Of a DNA stretch of 64,000 nt, positions 53,941 to 64,000 are shown in pieces. The stretch is from Stemphylium vesicarium. Taxonomy: Eukaryota; Ascomycota; Dothideomycetes; Pleosporales; Pleosporaceae. The translations under genes were made by a program, and so were the position numbers. Under the pieces are notes generated by a model, which was not told where the DNA came from, searched no databases, and saw only the letters and a list, made by a program, of their open reading frames with translations. The first letter of the stretch is position 1, and every line of letters begins with the position of its first letter. Location of the stretch: assembly GCA_004380135.1 (NCBI GenBank), contig QXCR01000027.1:174142-238141 (forward strand), written 5' to 3'.

Positions 53941-55423
53941 CGTGGTGGTTGTGGTGTTGGTTTACTTTTGTGAAAGATTCGTCACGAAAAGAAAATCGTT
54001 TGGGTATTTTATGTGGTTGGAAGAGTTGAAAGGTTGTTTAAGTTATTGTGAAGAAGGTGAGGTATGAGCGGCGCCGTCTCTTATATGGGTGAGTAGCTCC
54101 TTCGTACATCTGCCATGAACGACGCCTCCGTTGCATCCGCAACGTTCGAAAACTTTCTCCCATATGACGTCGCCCATTGATATTACACAGGGTCTTCCGA
54201 ATCTAGGGTCTGCTATGTCGCCGTACCCGTTCCTAGGCACACATTCGGTGCGTAGACCGTGCGCTAGAAAGGGTCGGTTTTGTGGGTCCCATTACAACAA
54301 CTGTACGATTCCATCTACGCGCATACCTGCAGGATACCGTCAGCTTATTTTTTTGGTTGCTCGGGGATCCTTCGGTGGGTGACTGTATATTGGTTGAGGT
54401 AAAGCCGGAGCTACACACACTGCGCGTCGCCTAGCGACAATCAGCGACAAGAGGTGTGCAAAAACAAAGATGTCGGTCAGTTTCGGCCGAGCATCTAGAT
54501 TTGCATCACAGGAAGCCGACATGCGCGGCAATGAGATGCCATGTGTCTGGATCTTTTCCCCACCGATAGGGCTTTGACATGTGCCGATTGTTGTGGAGCC
54601 GCTGTACTTGCCCAGTTGATGTTCCTGCTTGAGGCTCTGCGATCCATGACGTAGCCGCTGAGGATCGGAACGCCCGTCCGACGGTTACGCTACAAGGCCG
54701 AAACTGTTCGGGCCTACTATAGGCGGGAACTTGATTTTTTTGGGACTTGACGATTTTTTTCTCTATGCATGCAATGCAGCCGCGATCTATTGCCCTGGAT
54801 GAATTATTCATCATGGCTGTTTTCATGTCTTACCGCATTTCCGGAGTGCCATCGTCGTTGTTTGCGGGGGCTGGTGTTGGTTTAGACTGAGGGCCGATTT
54901 GTCGCATTAGGGAAATGGTGCGAGATATGTCATCCATCTGGGGGCAGGACGGGTAAACTCCGGAAACTCCTTATCTTAAACCCGGCTCGCACAACACAAA
55001 GTGTAAGCTATTGATTCCAGCCCTGATACCGCATGCACCGTAATCATAAGAGACACATTGTTGAGTATACATAGCGATCAGTCATCAATGCTGCCGAGGC
55101 ATTTGAGTTTCGGCCCGTGCCTATGAGAAGTAATGCCACCGATTAGTTTGCAAGGCGCGCCAGTTCTGATAAATCGATTCCATTCTAAATTGTATCTTAG
55201 CTTCATCTACTCATCATGATATCGTGCCACATGTTAGCTTTGCATGTGCTTCTATGCAGTCATCAAGCCACTTTCTTGATGCTATCTAAAAGTTTCCGAT
55301 CTCAACTTCTAAGAGACTCCGTTCTTAACTCATCGCATCCAAGCCAATTACCCCTCCCTTCACGTGTATCCAATTATCAATACCGCACCCCACAACTCGA
55401 TAGACTGAGCACCTTGGCTCGCC
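53941..55423. other. Intergenic region, no supported gene
   Basis: 1.5 kb with the promoter of the alcohol dehydrogenase on the left and the 3' flank of the fourth family member on the right. Frames of 60-106 codons lack features. I see no repeat or RNA gene. Confidence 0.5.
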
Positions 55424-56557
55424 TTACAGGTCAGGAAAGAGACGCATAAGCATCGGAAGCATATCTCGCGGCCTCATCCTCTGCACCGCCTCAATCGCAG
55501 TCCTGAGATCCGTAACCTTCCTCACCTCTTCCTCGCTTCCAGACTCAGTCTTGCCATGTCCGCTTTCCGCCTTCTCGTTTTTGCTCTTAGGAATGAAAAG
55601 GGTGGGGAGAGCGTCTAGTAGTTCGTTTCCCTCGATGTCGCCAACGCCGTAAGGCAGAGAATTATCGGCCATGTTCACATCACTGCTTCCCTCCTCGCTC
55701 ACTGCCCCGTCCCCTAGTGCAGCAACAGGGACACCCTGATCCTTCCGTCCTTGGACCAGACATCCCACAAACTGTGCTACTTTCTTCTCATACATCTTTC
55801 TGCCCAGTTCATGCTCTGCAATATTAAGCTCGACCTCCCACTCTTTCGTCAATTTCTTCATCAAGTTCTTGAGTAGCTTCTTCTGTGCAGGACCGAAAGC
55901 CGTGTACACGCCCCACGCGCTGTTTTTCCAGGTGACGATGAAGGCTTCGCGGTCGGAGAAGACTGTGGGGGTGTTGTGGTGCTCAATGACGGCGGAAAGA
56001 TACTGCGTCATGAAGCGGTAGGCGGCAGGAGGGATGTATGTGTCTTTACCCCAGGGCGCGGAGGTGCTGTATCTGCCTCGCTGACTCGCGCTCTCCACCC
56101 CGTGACCATTCCTGGGCTGCGAACTGTCTTTCAAATCGTGAAGGGCCAACACTGCAATGAACATCGCGGTATTCCACCTCATTGTATCGTGAAACCGTTG
56201 AAACCGTCGCGCTTCATCCAGTCTCCAGAACCAAATCGCTCGAGTTATATGTAGGTTCTGTTTTTCCTCATCTTTTATCGGCTTGCTGCCATACTGGTCG
56301 ATGACATCTCGTTTGTGCAGGAAGAAAGCGAGTTGAAGGTCCGGAGGTATGTTGGGAATGTGCGACGCTTGAGGTGTCTGGCCCAGGACATCGGAAAGTG
56401 CGAGAGTGGGGATATGGTATGACGGTATAGCTTGGAGCTTGGCCTTGAGCAATGCCGACAAGTAATCATGTTCCTCTCCGTCAGTTCGAGGATGTTGTTC
56501 GGCGGAAGTGCTGTGAGGCATTGCGAGGTGGTTGAGTGGGTGAACGGACAAAGGCAA
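55424..56557 (-). CDS. Member 4 of the unrecognised family, intact and intronless
   Basis: A continuous frame of 377 residues, 365 if M13 (56521) is used. The N-terminal signature is LSALLKAKLQAIPSYHIPTL followed by LSDVL, parallel to LREVLRRKL...PAITLDQIL of member 3. It then reads PPDLQLAFFLHKRD, as PSDLQLEWLLRN of member 1, and ITRAIWFWRLDEARRFQRFH, parallel to VRAIWHYAIDEEHSFSRHYR. The middle contains a helical Lys-rich part (KKLLKNLMKKLTKEWEVELN). The C-terminal 80 residues are acidic and disordered up to ERRMRPRDMLPMLMRLFPDL-type sequence (VQRMRPRDMLPMLMRLF). Soluble, no transmembrane or signal sequence, no known catalytic motif. It shows what an undamaged member looks like, though it lacks the introns of members 1-3, so it may descend from a retrocopy or have lost its introns. 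Confidence 0.75.
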   Translation of the reverse strand: MPLSVHPLNHLAMPHSTSAEQHPRTDGEEHDYLSALLKAKLQAIPSYHIPTLALSDVLGQTPQASHIPNIPPDLQLAFFLHKRDVIDQYGSKPIKDEEKQNLHITRAIWFWRLDEARRFQRFHDTMRWNTAMFIAVLALHDLKDSSQPRNGHGVESASQRGRYSTSAPWGKDTYIPPAAYRFMTQYLSAVIEHHNTPTVFSDREAFIVTWKNSAWGVYTAFGPAQKKLLKNLMKKLTKEWEVELNIAEHELGRKMYEKKVAQFVGCLVQGRKDQGVPVAALGDGAVSEEGSSDVNMADNSLPYGVGDIEGNELLDALPTLFIPKSKNEKAESGHGKTESGSEEEVRKVTDLRTAIEAVQRMRPRDMLPMLMRLFPDL

Positions 56558-59280
56558 GGGACTCGTTGGGACTCTTTACAATCAAGGTTGGTATTCCAAG
56601 TAGGTTAGCGGGCGTGTGAGTTGTGTGGCGTGAGAGGTTGAACATTGTTTCGTTTGTGTGTTGCCTTGTCGGAAGTAAGAGTGAAAGGTGGTCGGATGCC
56701 TGCAGCGCTTTCCTTGAGCGCAAACCGCCCACACACACCGCTGATCAAATGTACGGAAAAAATTGGGAGCACCTTCTATATGGACCCAGTTTGAGATACA
56801 CTGAGAGTTTGTGTGAAAAGCGGTCGACACAGGATTGAGAATTTAGCTTAATAGTTGTTGGCGATATCTTTAAAACTCGTAGGTATGAAAAATCGGACAG
56901 GTGTTGATACGATCATCTTTTGCTAGGAACCACGAATTGTGTACCGTTTACGAGTTCGAATATGATCGCGAATGCTGTTCAATCCACTCTCGTTGCGATC
57001 GCGAACGCTGAGAAAGGCATGAAGGGTAGTAAGGAAGTATTCGATCATCTCAGCTCTAACTTCGGAAGGTACATCAAGCGTCGTATTGTTTCCTCACATG
57101 ATGTTGATATAGGTCATCACGTTAGCACGAGATTGATATCCAACACGCTGGCTACGTCCGAACCCTGAAATCGTTCAGCGGAGGTAAGGATAACACCAGG
57201 CAGAGAAAAGAGAGGACGTTTGAAGTATTGAGAGGCGTATGAAAGAAGTGGGATCAGTTGTAGAGATAATAGAAAGACAAGCGCCAACAGAACAGAAACA
57301 AAAGGTATACATGAGAATAGCTCTCATTACTTTCTTTGTCATAGAGTCGTAGAACCAGACACTAGTGTAGTGTGTTGGATTATTAGTACGTGCAATCGAA
57401 CATTGCTGGTCAGTCTACCAATGGACCTCACGTGGCAGTCTCGCGTGGAAGAGAAAATGACAACTCGACATCAGGTGACAAGCGTTGATTGATTTTGTTG
57501 GTGGAGGAGGTCAGGCGTGCGGTTACGCGTTCCCACCCACTGGGTGGGTCAGGCCCACCGCGGCCACGCTTTGAGGAAGATGACGATCTTCAGGGTCGTC
57601 CAATGTGAGCAGTTGGATGAAGCTGCGCCGCAAACATATCGATAGACAACAGGCGGGTACCTGAGAGATGCGCGCAATTGCTGATCCTGTGTTTCAGATT
57701 GCCGTGAGACGTTCGCAAGCCGTTTGAACGCGCGTAGGGTGAGATGCTATGATGTCGTTGTCTGCATGGCGATGACTTGAGGGTGCGCTTTGAGCATCGA
57801 GTGCCAATTGATGATGGCAAAGTATTCTCTGGTACCCTAGTAAAGAGCGTTGCGGCGATGACGGTGTACCGACGCTGTACCGCCCACACGTGTCGCTCTT
57901 ACGCAAGCTACGGAAAGAGAAGCTGTGGAGGAGCAGGGCCCAGCAACAGTCGGCCAGCTATCTCTGCCATGATGGTCTTGTTCATTGCAGTCTACGGCTC
58001 ATCGACTCAGTGGCGGGTGAGCTCAGGGTCCAGGTGATTGGCTGACAGTGGCTGGAACTTGGCGCCACGATAGTTTTGCGACCAGCCATCCGCTGGTCCC
58101 GGAATGCACGGATGGGGTCATTGTCCAGACTTGGTGTGCCGCAGGATGCCGGATGGCATAATGTTAACATGCTCCAAGACGCGCTCACGGGGCGGTCGCT
58201 GAGATTTTTAATGCGCTCATAGTGCTCTCTGGGCGGTGTCGCTGCGGTTGTACGATGTTCTGATGTTCTGACAGAGTTCGTATACGGGCGCGAAATGAGA
58301 GGGCAATACGAAAAGTGCTGGGCAGACCTAGCGGGCGGGCGTCAGTCAGCGTCCAAAGGGGTCTAGAGCTGTCGTGTTATAGGGCCGCCCGAAATTGTTC
58401 CTGCGTAGGAGTGTGGCGGAGCAGCTGGTGCTGTGGCCCCCCCTGCCCTTTGCCCCATCCGGCTGTTCCAGATGGGCGACAAAGAGCAATGCATGCACCC
58501 GTTTTTAGAAAGTCGCGAGCCACAGCAGACAGCACGGCGGGCGTGACAGCGAAAAGGCCGACGACTTGGGCAGGTTTTGGTGGTGGTGGTTGCAGTGCAG
58601 CTTCGTGCAGCATTGTAGCATTCTATCCATCGTGTTCCCGCCGACGTGGCAACGGTTGGGTGTGTGTGAAGGGCTTTAGGGCTGGGCAGCGTGAGCGTGC
58701 AGGCGCCGCGCGTATTCGCCTGGCCCACTTGCGAGCGCCGCCGCAGTGTGTCTCGCTCCCCTGAAGACGGCCACGGTGCATAGACCCCGTAACCTTCTGC
58801 CGCTGGGATCCTCGAACCAACCTGCCCCGTCCCTCGCTCTCCTCAGGCACTCTCAAAACACACCAAAACTGTCGGTGACGACAACAAAATAATTCATTTG
58901 GGTTGCGTGTGCGGACTGATTGTATCTCGCCGGTACCAAGACTTCCGCTGATCGCTTCCTGTCCGATCGTTTACCCTCCCTTCTGCTAGCCTCCTGCTCC
59001 CCAGCCGAGACCCGCCTGCGCCCGCCGCCCTGCTTCCCGGTTTCCTTCCCAGTTGTCCAGCGCAACCACCACTTTCGACATCACCACCCCATTTGTCGCC
59101 TTCGACAGCCGCTCGCTCACCACCGCCTCACTCGCACCTTCCCCGCACCCATTCACGCTCGCTGAAGGAGGTACTCTCGCCGCTGGTTTGGCCGACACCC
59201 TCCCCGGTACTCTTCAGGAGTACACCAGCGCCCGAGGCACACGGCCTCCTCGCACCTAATACCCAACAACACCGCCCATC
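56558..59280. other. Long intergenic region, no supported gene
   Basis: 2.7 kb. The frame at 56920-57168 plus (82 codons) has a coding-like look (ANAVQSTLVAIANAEKGMKG) but no domain and no extension, so I do not call it. The last 400 nt before 59281 are C/T-rich leader sequence of the flavin-carrier-like gene with short upstream frames (58920-59165, 59053-59259). Confidence 0.5.
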
Positions 59281-61560
59281 ATGAAATTCTCCCTGTCCCA
59301 GTCGCTGCTATGGCTCGCCGCTGTAGCTGCGCCGCTCGTGTCCGCCGAGCGCATCATCGAATCCAAGTCGCTCAACCCGTGCATGGCCAACTCGTCCTTC
59401 TCCGCCACGCTGTTCAACGTCGCGTTCACGCCCAGCAACCGCAGTTTGGGCTTCAAGATTGAGGGTATCTCCAACATCGCCGGCAAGATCGAGGCCGACG
59501 TTGAGCTGCTCGTCTATGGGTACTCAGCCCTGAACCAGAAGCTCGACCCTTGTGGCCAGAAGGAGCTCGAGGGCATGTGCCCCATGAACGCCGGTCCATT
59601 GACCATCAAGTCCAACATCGACATTAGCCAGGACATTATGAGCGTTATTCCAGGTAAGCGCAGTCGCGGCGACGTCTAGTCGCACCCTTCTAACCCCGTC
59701 CAGGCATTGCATACACCATTCCTGATCTCGATGCCGTTGTCCGAGTTAAGATCAGGGATGCCGACACCGATGAGCAACTCGCCTGCGTAGAAGCAGAACT
59801 CTCTAACGGACATTCGGTCGACCAAAAGGCTGTGGCCTGGGTGACGGCTGTCATCGCAGGTCTGGGTCTAATGGCATCTGCCATCACATCCGGTCTGGGC
59901 CACTCCAACACGGCCGCTCACGTGGCCGCAAACGCCATGTCACTCTTCGGATACTTCCAAGCTCAAGCCTTCATCGGCCTGTGTGCTGTTCCTCTCCCTC
60001 CCATCGTCTCTGCCTGGACCCAAAACTTCCAATGGACCATGGGTATCATCCGTGTCACGTTCCTTCAGGAATTGGCCACATGGTATCAACGCGCCACCGG
60101 TGGAACGCCAACTACCTACCTCTCGCAGCTGTCGTACATCTCAGTCGAGGTGCAGAAAAAGATGAAGATGAAGCGTGCGATCGACTTCACTACCGGCGCT
60201 GTCGGCCGTCTTATTGCACGTAGTAACGCTGCTGCCACCGAGGCACAAGCTGGTGGTGACCGTATCGTTCTTCACGGCATCGAGCGCGTTGGCTTCAAGG
60301 CGAAGATCGAGACGACCAACATCTTCTTCACTGGCTACACCTTCTTCGTCATCTTCGTTCTCTTCACCGTCATCGGCGTGGTGGCCTTTAAGTACATCTG
60401 CGAGGGTCTTGTCAAGGCTGGCAAGATGAAGGGTGACAAGTTCGTCGATTTCCGCAACGGCTGGCAGACTATTCTCAAGGGTATTCTCTTCCGTGTCGTC
60501 CTGATTGGCTTCCCCCAGATGATGGTGCTGAGTTTCTGGGAGCTGACACAGCGCGATTCTGCTGGTCTGGTCGTTTTGGCTATTCTGTCCATGCTCACGA
60601 TGATCGGTATTCTCGCATGGGCTTCTTCCAAGGTTGTCCGCATTGCGCAACGCTCCATCGCCATGCACAAGAACCCTGCCTACATTCTCTACTCGGACCC
60701 TGTGGCGCTCAATAAGTGGGGCTTCCTCTACGTGCAGTTCAAGGCTGCCGCTTACTGGTTCATCATTCCGTGGCTTGGATACCTTCTCATCAAGGCCATG
60801 TTCGTCGGTCTTTCTCAAGGCAGCAGCAAGGTCCAGGGTATTGCCATTGTCATTATCGAGGCCGCTCTCCTCGTCTGCGTATCAGTCCTCCGCCCGTGGA
60901 TGGACAAGAAGACCAACGGTTTCAACATCGCCATCGCCGCTGTCAACTTCCTCAGTGCCTTCTTCTTGCTCATGTTCACTGAGATTTTCAACCAGCCTGT
61001 AAGTCACCTACATCCTAGCATATTTCCAACACTAACATGTCTAGCCCATCGTTACTGGTGTCATGGGTGTCATCTTTTTCATCCTCAACGCCGCCTTCGC
61101 TCTCATCCTCCTTCTCATGCTTCTCATCTCGTCTGGATTCGCCCTCTTCACCAAGAACCCCGACACTCGCTACCAGCCAATGCGTGACGACCGTGGATCC
61201 TTCATCAAGTCGCAAACTCAGTTGACCACTGAGCTCGATGCCTTGGGTGCAACTGCCCGTGGTGAGGGTAAGGGTACTCACCCCGACTACGCCACATCCC
61301 GCAGCCGCATCGACGATGACGACGACTACTCTTCTGAGGAGCAGCGACAACTAGCTGCCAAGGAGGGCGGTTTCGGCGAGCATTATGCACCTGCCCCTCC
61401 CCGAAGTGCAGGCAACGATGGAAGCATCTCTCCAGCACCACCGTCGTTCTACGACCGCCGCAGCCCAGCGCCGTCATACCGACCTGGCAGCAACGGCCAG
61501 CAGTACCGCCAGGCGAACAGTTCAAGCCCATGGCAACGAGGTGCAGGGTACGAGAACTGA
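59281..61560 (+). CDS. Flavin-carrier/TRP-like membrane protein (FLC family)
   Basis: Exons 59281-59653, 59704-60998 and 61045-61560 (introns 50 and 46 nt) encode 727 residues. A signal peptide (1-22, ending LVSA) leads to an ML-like lumenal domain (NPCMANSSFSATLFNVAFTP, CPMNAGPL.I) and then the TRP-like channel domain with about nine membrane helices (for example FFTGYTFFVIFVLFTVIGVV, GFLYVQFKAAAYWFIIPWLG). The tail is polar with HPDYATSRSRIDDDDD, then Ser/Pro-rich sequence ending WQRGAGYEN. Yeast Flc1-3 sit in the ER and vacuole and affect FAD transport, calcium and cell-wall integrity. The frame continues past the stop for 37 coding-like codons (see the next entry). Confidence 0.94.
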
Positions 61561-61674
61561 CGCCAGAGCGAGCACGAGGAGCAGGTGGGCCAGATTATCG
61601 ATTCGTATAAGCGCTCCTCGGCCGCTCAGCAACAGCAACAGCAACAACAGCAAAATCAACAAAACAGGTTCTGA
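61558..61674 (+). other. In-frame, coding-like extension behind the TGA of the FLC gene
   Basis: Directly after TGA (61558-61560) the same frame reads 37 codons, RQSEHEEQVGQIIDSYKRSS then AA, a run of nine Gln and NQQNRF, ending at a second TGA (61672-61674). The base after the first stop is C (TGA-C), the base that most often favours readthrough. The amino-acid make-up suits a disordered cytosolic tail. It could be a readthrough tail, a remnant of a longer ancestral C-terminus after a nonsense change, or chance plus a CAG/CAA repeat. Confidence 0.5.
61631..61671 (+). repeat. CAG/CAA triplet run
   Basis: Nine Gln codons, mixed CAG and CAA, then AATCAACAAAAC. It sits in the possible readthrough tail of the FLC gene. 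It is likely to vary in length among strains. Confidence 0.8.
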
Positions 61675-63723
61675 GCTATCTATGCGTTTTGTGCATATCT
61701 TGGGCATCCATACCAATATACTGTAATCATCAATCGAAGTGGGCTTCACATGGAATAGTGCAAACGGCGCGACCATACCCTTACCATCATGAAAGGCGGC
61801 GTTCATCCTTGGTTTCTCTGCATCCAATTGGACAGGGCTGTACCTTTTTGTTTCTTTCCGCGCAATAAGCATGGAGGATGGTAATGTTACCAGTATATTC
61901 ATACCGCATATACGTAATCTTTCTTTCCTCCTGCATCTGTTTTGTTCTTTCCTTGCGTATGGGTTATCTGGGACTTTTTCCTTTGTTCAAACTGGGCGCA
62001 TCGATAGGTATCAGCGTTCCCTTTTTTGATCAAGCATGCGTGCGCGCATGTTACGCTGCTGCGGCGAGTTGAGAGCGGGGAGAAAGATAGAGTTATTGCA
62101 GAGAAGAAATCAATCCTTTTCAAGTTCATTTCACCGACCACTCCTGATGTCACTCCGTCGACTTTAGCCTGCCGGTAATTTGCTGACTAGGATAATTGCA
62201 AAGCTCTGTATAGGGGTCTGATAATGCGGCCGCAAAGGGTTCGGTACAGACCCCACTCTCGTGCATGGCGGCTATCGCGAACGATAGATGGTGAGCTGTC
62301 AAATCTCGCTTGTTACCTCTGTGCATTCCTCATGCGGAGCGTACAATTTTTTCTGTGCCCGTGTGGGGGTTGGGATGGATACTGAACGGGCGAGTGGCTT
62401 GCTGATCGCCCGATGCGCAGGTGCAGACACGATAGTTCCCGTAGGCTCCGCCATGGGTCTACCTGACGCAAACCCGCGACCACCACACACACACACACCT
62501 GGACTTGGACTTGATCAGCCCACGTTGTTCCCAAAACTTAGTCTGAAGCTTGAAAGTACGACGACGTCAACAAGAATTACTTTATTGGTCTACCGGCATA
62601 GGGCATCCGGCATGGTTCACCATGCATGCGGCAGCGGAGGGAAGACCCATTTGCCCCGGTTTTATCTGCTGCCTGTTCTCTGATGACAGAAAGATGCATG
62701 ACGATGATGGCCACGGTGCGTGATGACTCTTTCGTCGGCGATGACAAAGACCCCTCCACCTACCTGGGCACGATCATCGGCGCCCCTCATCTACAACGTC
62801 AGCCGCAATCATGCTTGCGCTCGGTCAGAACGGCACTCAAACGATACACCAGCATCTGAGCCAACGATAAGCTAGCAATAACCCACGATAGCTCCACTTT
62901 GCTCTCCGCAGTCTCATGACTTTGCCAGACGCGCCAGCGAAACTCCACTTTGCAACGGTCGTCTGCCAACGACGCAAATTTGTCGTCACAATTTCGCCGA
63001 GCGATGATCGCGAGCCTCCGAATTTTTTATCGAGGGTGCCCAAGCTGTTGCACGCAGACAGGGCAGGGCAAGTCAACCGCAGACAAAAGCGAACCCCCTT
63101 CTGGGTATGGCGACGTTCCGCAGCCCAATCAAACGACGCACGTTCCCACGAGGCTGGTTACTGATTGGGGAACCGAGGCTAGGGATGCGGCACCAACTCT
63201 GCGCTACAGCCATTAGCCAGACGCGATGATAACCCGGGTAGGCAAGACGTGTGAATGGGTGCGCTTCTCGAACCCACCGATCCGCTTCCAAAGGAGCGCC
63301 TCTCTCTTCTTGCCCCCCCTGCGAATCATCTTAACCCAACACTTGAGCTAAGATTGCCCGCGGCTGCCTGCACATAGGCTCTGGGTAAGGATCCGATCAG
63401 TGTGCCACCCGTCCCCCGGATATTCCGGGCACAGCCCTTTTTCTTTGCTTATAGACCGTTCCCAACTCCGATTACTTTTTCCGATCTTCCCTCTGATACA
63501 GTACCAGCACCCTTTTTTCCCACTGCGGGCAGTCCGCGCGTACCGCTCTTCTTTTGACGTTCCCAAACATGTTTTGTCCCTATTAATTAGGTCGTGCTCA
63601 AGTGTATCGGTGGATCCATCTTCTTATCTCTGTACGATTACTTGTAGCACTACTTACTATCTGGCTTCTCTTTGTTGGGTCGATTCATCCGATTCCGGAC
63701 CCAAGTTTGGGACGCCTTGATAA
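61675..63723. other. Intergenic region, no supported gene
   Basis: 2 kb after the FLC gene. It holds the likely 3' untranslated region (T-rich until about 62000), then sequence with frames below 135 codons and no domain. A (CA) run at 62488-62498 is short. No RNA gene or repeat of note. Confidence 0.5.
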
Positions 63724-64000
63724 AACAAGACAGATTCCGTGTTTTTCCTTTGCACGCGCCCCTCTGACCCAGAACCCATAATCATCTTCCCCTTTTCTGT
63801 CATCCTGACCGAATACTGCACCCCCTCATCATCATCATCATCCTCCTCCTCCTCTCCATCGCGCAAACAAGCAAAAGCCCTCCTCCAAAACGGCCAATTC
63901 GCAACCCTCTTCTACAACCTCTCCCCCACCACCACCGCGGCAGTCGACCACCGTATCCCCGATTTCCCGCGTACGTTCCGGGTCGGGCCGTATGATGGCG
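63724..64000 (+). CDS. Possible partial gene cut by the right edge
   Basis: A plus-strand frame stays open from 63724 to the window end (92 codons) without a start codon. It includes a run of nine to ten Ser codons ((TCA/TCC)n at 63826-63855) and then sequence with a protein-like make-up (RKQAKALLQNGQFATLFYNL, then DHRIPDFPRTFRVGPYDG). If real, an upstream exon or a start inside the window must exist, perhaps spliced at a CAG near 63770. I recognise no family. It could equally be chance. Confidence 0.3.

Noticed and set aside
52882..53973. 363-codon plus-strand frame covering the alcohol dehydrogenase
   Set aside because: Antisense of a clear zinc alcohol dehydrogenase with all metal ligands. 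The plus-strand frame lacks any family feature.
56920..57168. 82-codon plus-strand frame with coding-like make-up
   Set aside because: No domain, no splice partner and no neighbour relation; too short to support as a gene.

Overview
This window is nuclear DNA of a filamentous ascomycete. Short GT-AG introns (about 46-220 nt) with CTAAC/CTGAC-like branch sites, roughly balanced base composition, compact gene spacing with many head-to-head pairs, two SAT4/PTH11-type rhodopsin-domain membrane proteins and a flavin-carrier/TRP-like channel all fit a Dothideomycete, probably Pleosporales. The order is an inference; the kingdom and subphylum are secure.

Layout. 0-6.5 kb: a rhodopsin-domain membrane protein, a small one-TM protein and the first member of an unrecognised protein family (interrupted by TAG). 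7-17 kb: dense housekeeping block with a VIT-VWA protein carrying an FG-rich tail, the tRNA pseudouridine synthase PUS3/DEG1, an RS-rich protein ending in a HUB1/UBL5-type ubiquitin-like domain, GPI15/PIG-H, the U5 snRNP protein DIB1 and ribosomal protein eL33. 18-26 kb: a second rhodopsin-domain protein, V-ATPase subunit d, a large disordered coiled-coil protein and a REI1-like pre-60S zinc-finger protein. 27-34 kb: a tail-anchored FHA protein head-to-head with the largest subunit of RNA polymerase III. 34-40 kb: gene-poor, with a possibly broken fungal transcription-factor-like gene. 40-46 kb: the PKA regulatory subunit and a CBM48 protein of the CRP1/MDG1 type with a repetitive tail. 46.7-56.6 kb: accessory stretch with an unrecognised gene, two tandem members of the unrecognised family (both with frame damage), a zinc alcohol dehydrogenase and a fourth, intact family member. 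59-61.7 kb: a flavin-carrier/TRP-like membrane protein whose frame continues past its TGA. The right edge may cut a further gene.

The conserved genes are ordinary (translation, splicing, Pol III, GPI anchors, V-ATPase, cAMP signalling) and scattered rather than forming a pathway cluster. The two most interesting signals are (1) a four-member family, apparently undescribed, with two members in a tandem segmental duplication; three of the four carry a single frame lesion (two in-frame TAG codons of the CAG-to-TAG type and one missing base at a splice donor); and (2) a 37-codon in-frame, coding-looking extension behind the stop of the flavin-carrier gene, a candidate for stop-codon readthrough.

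Exon borders were worked out by eye from splice signals, phase and family conservation. No database search or RNA evidence was available. I saw no convincing tRNA, rRNA, transposon, CRISPR or attachment site.
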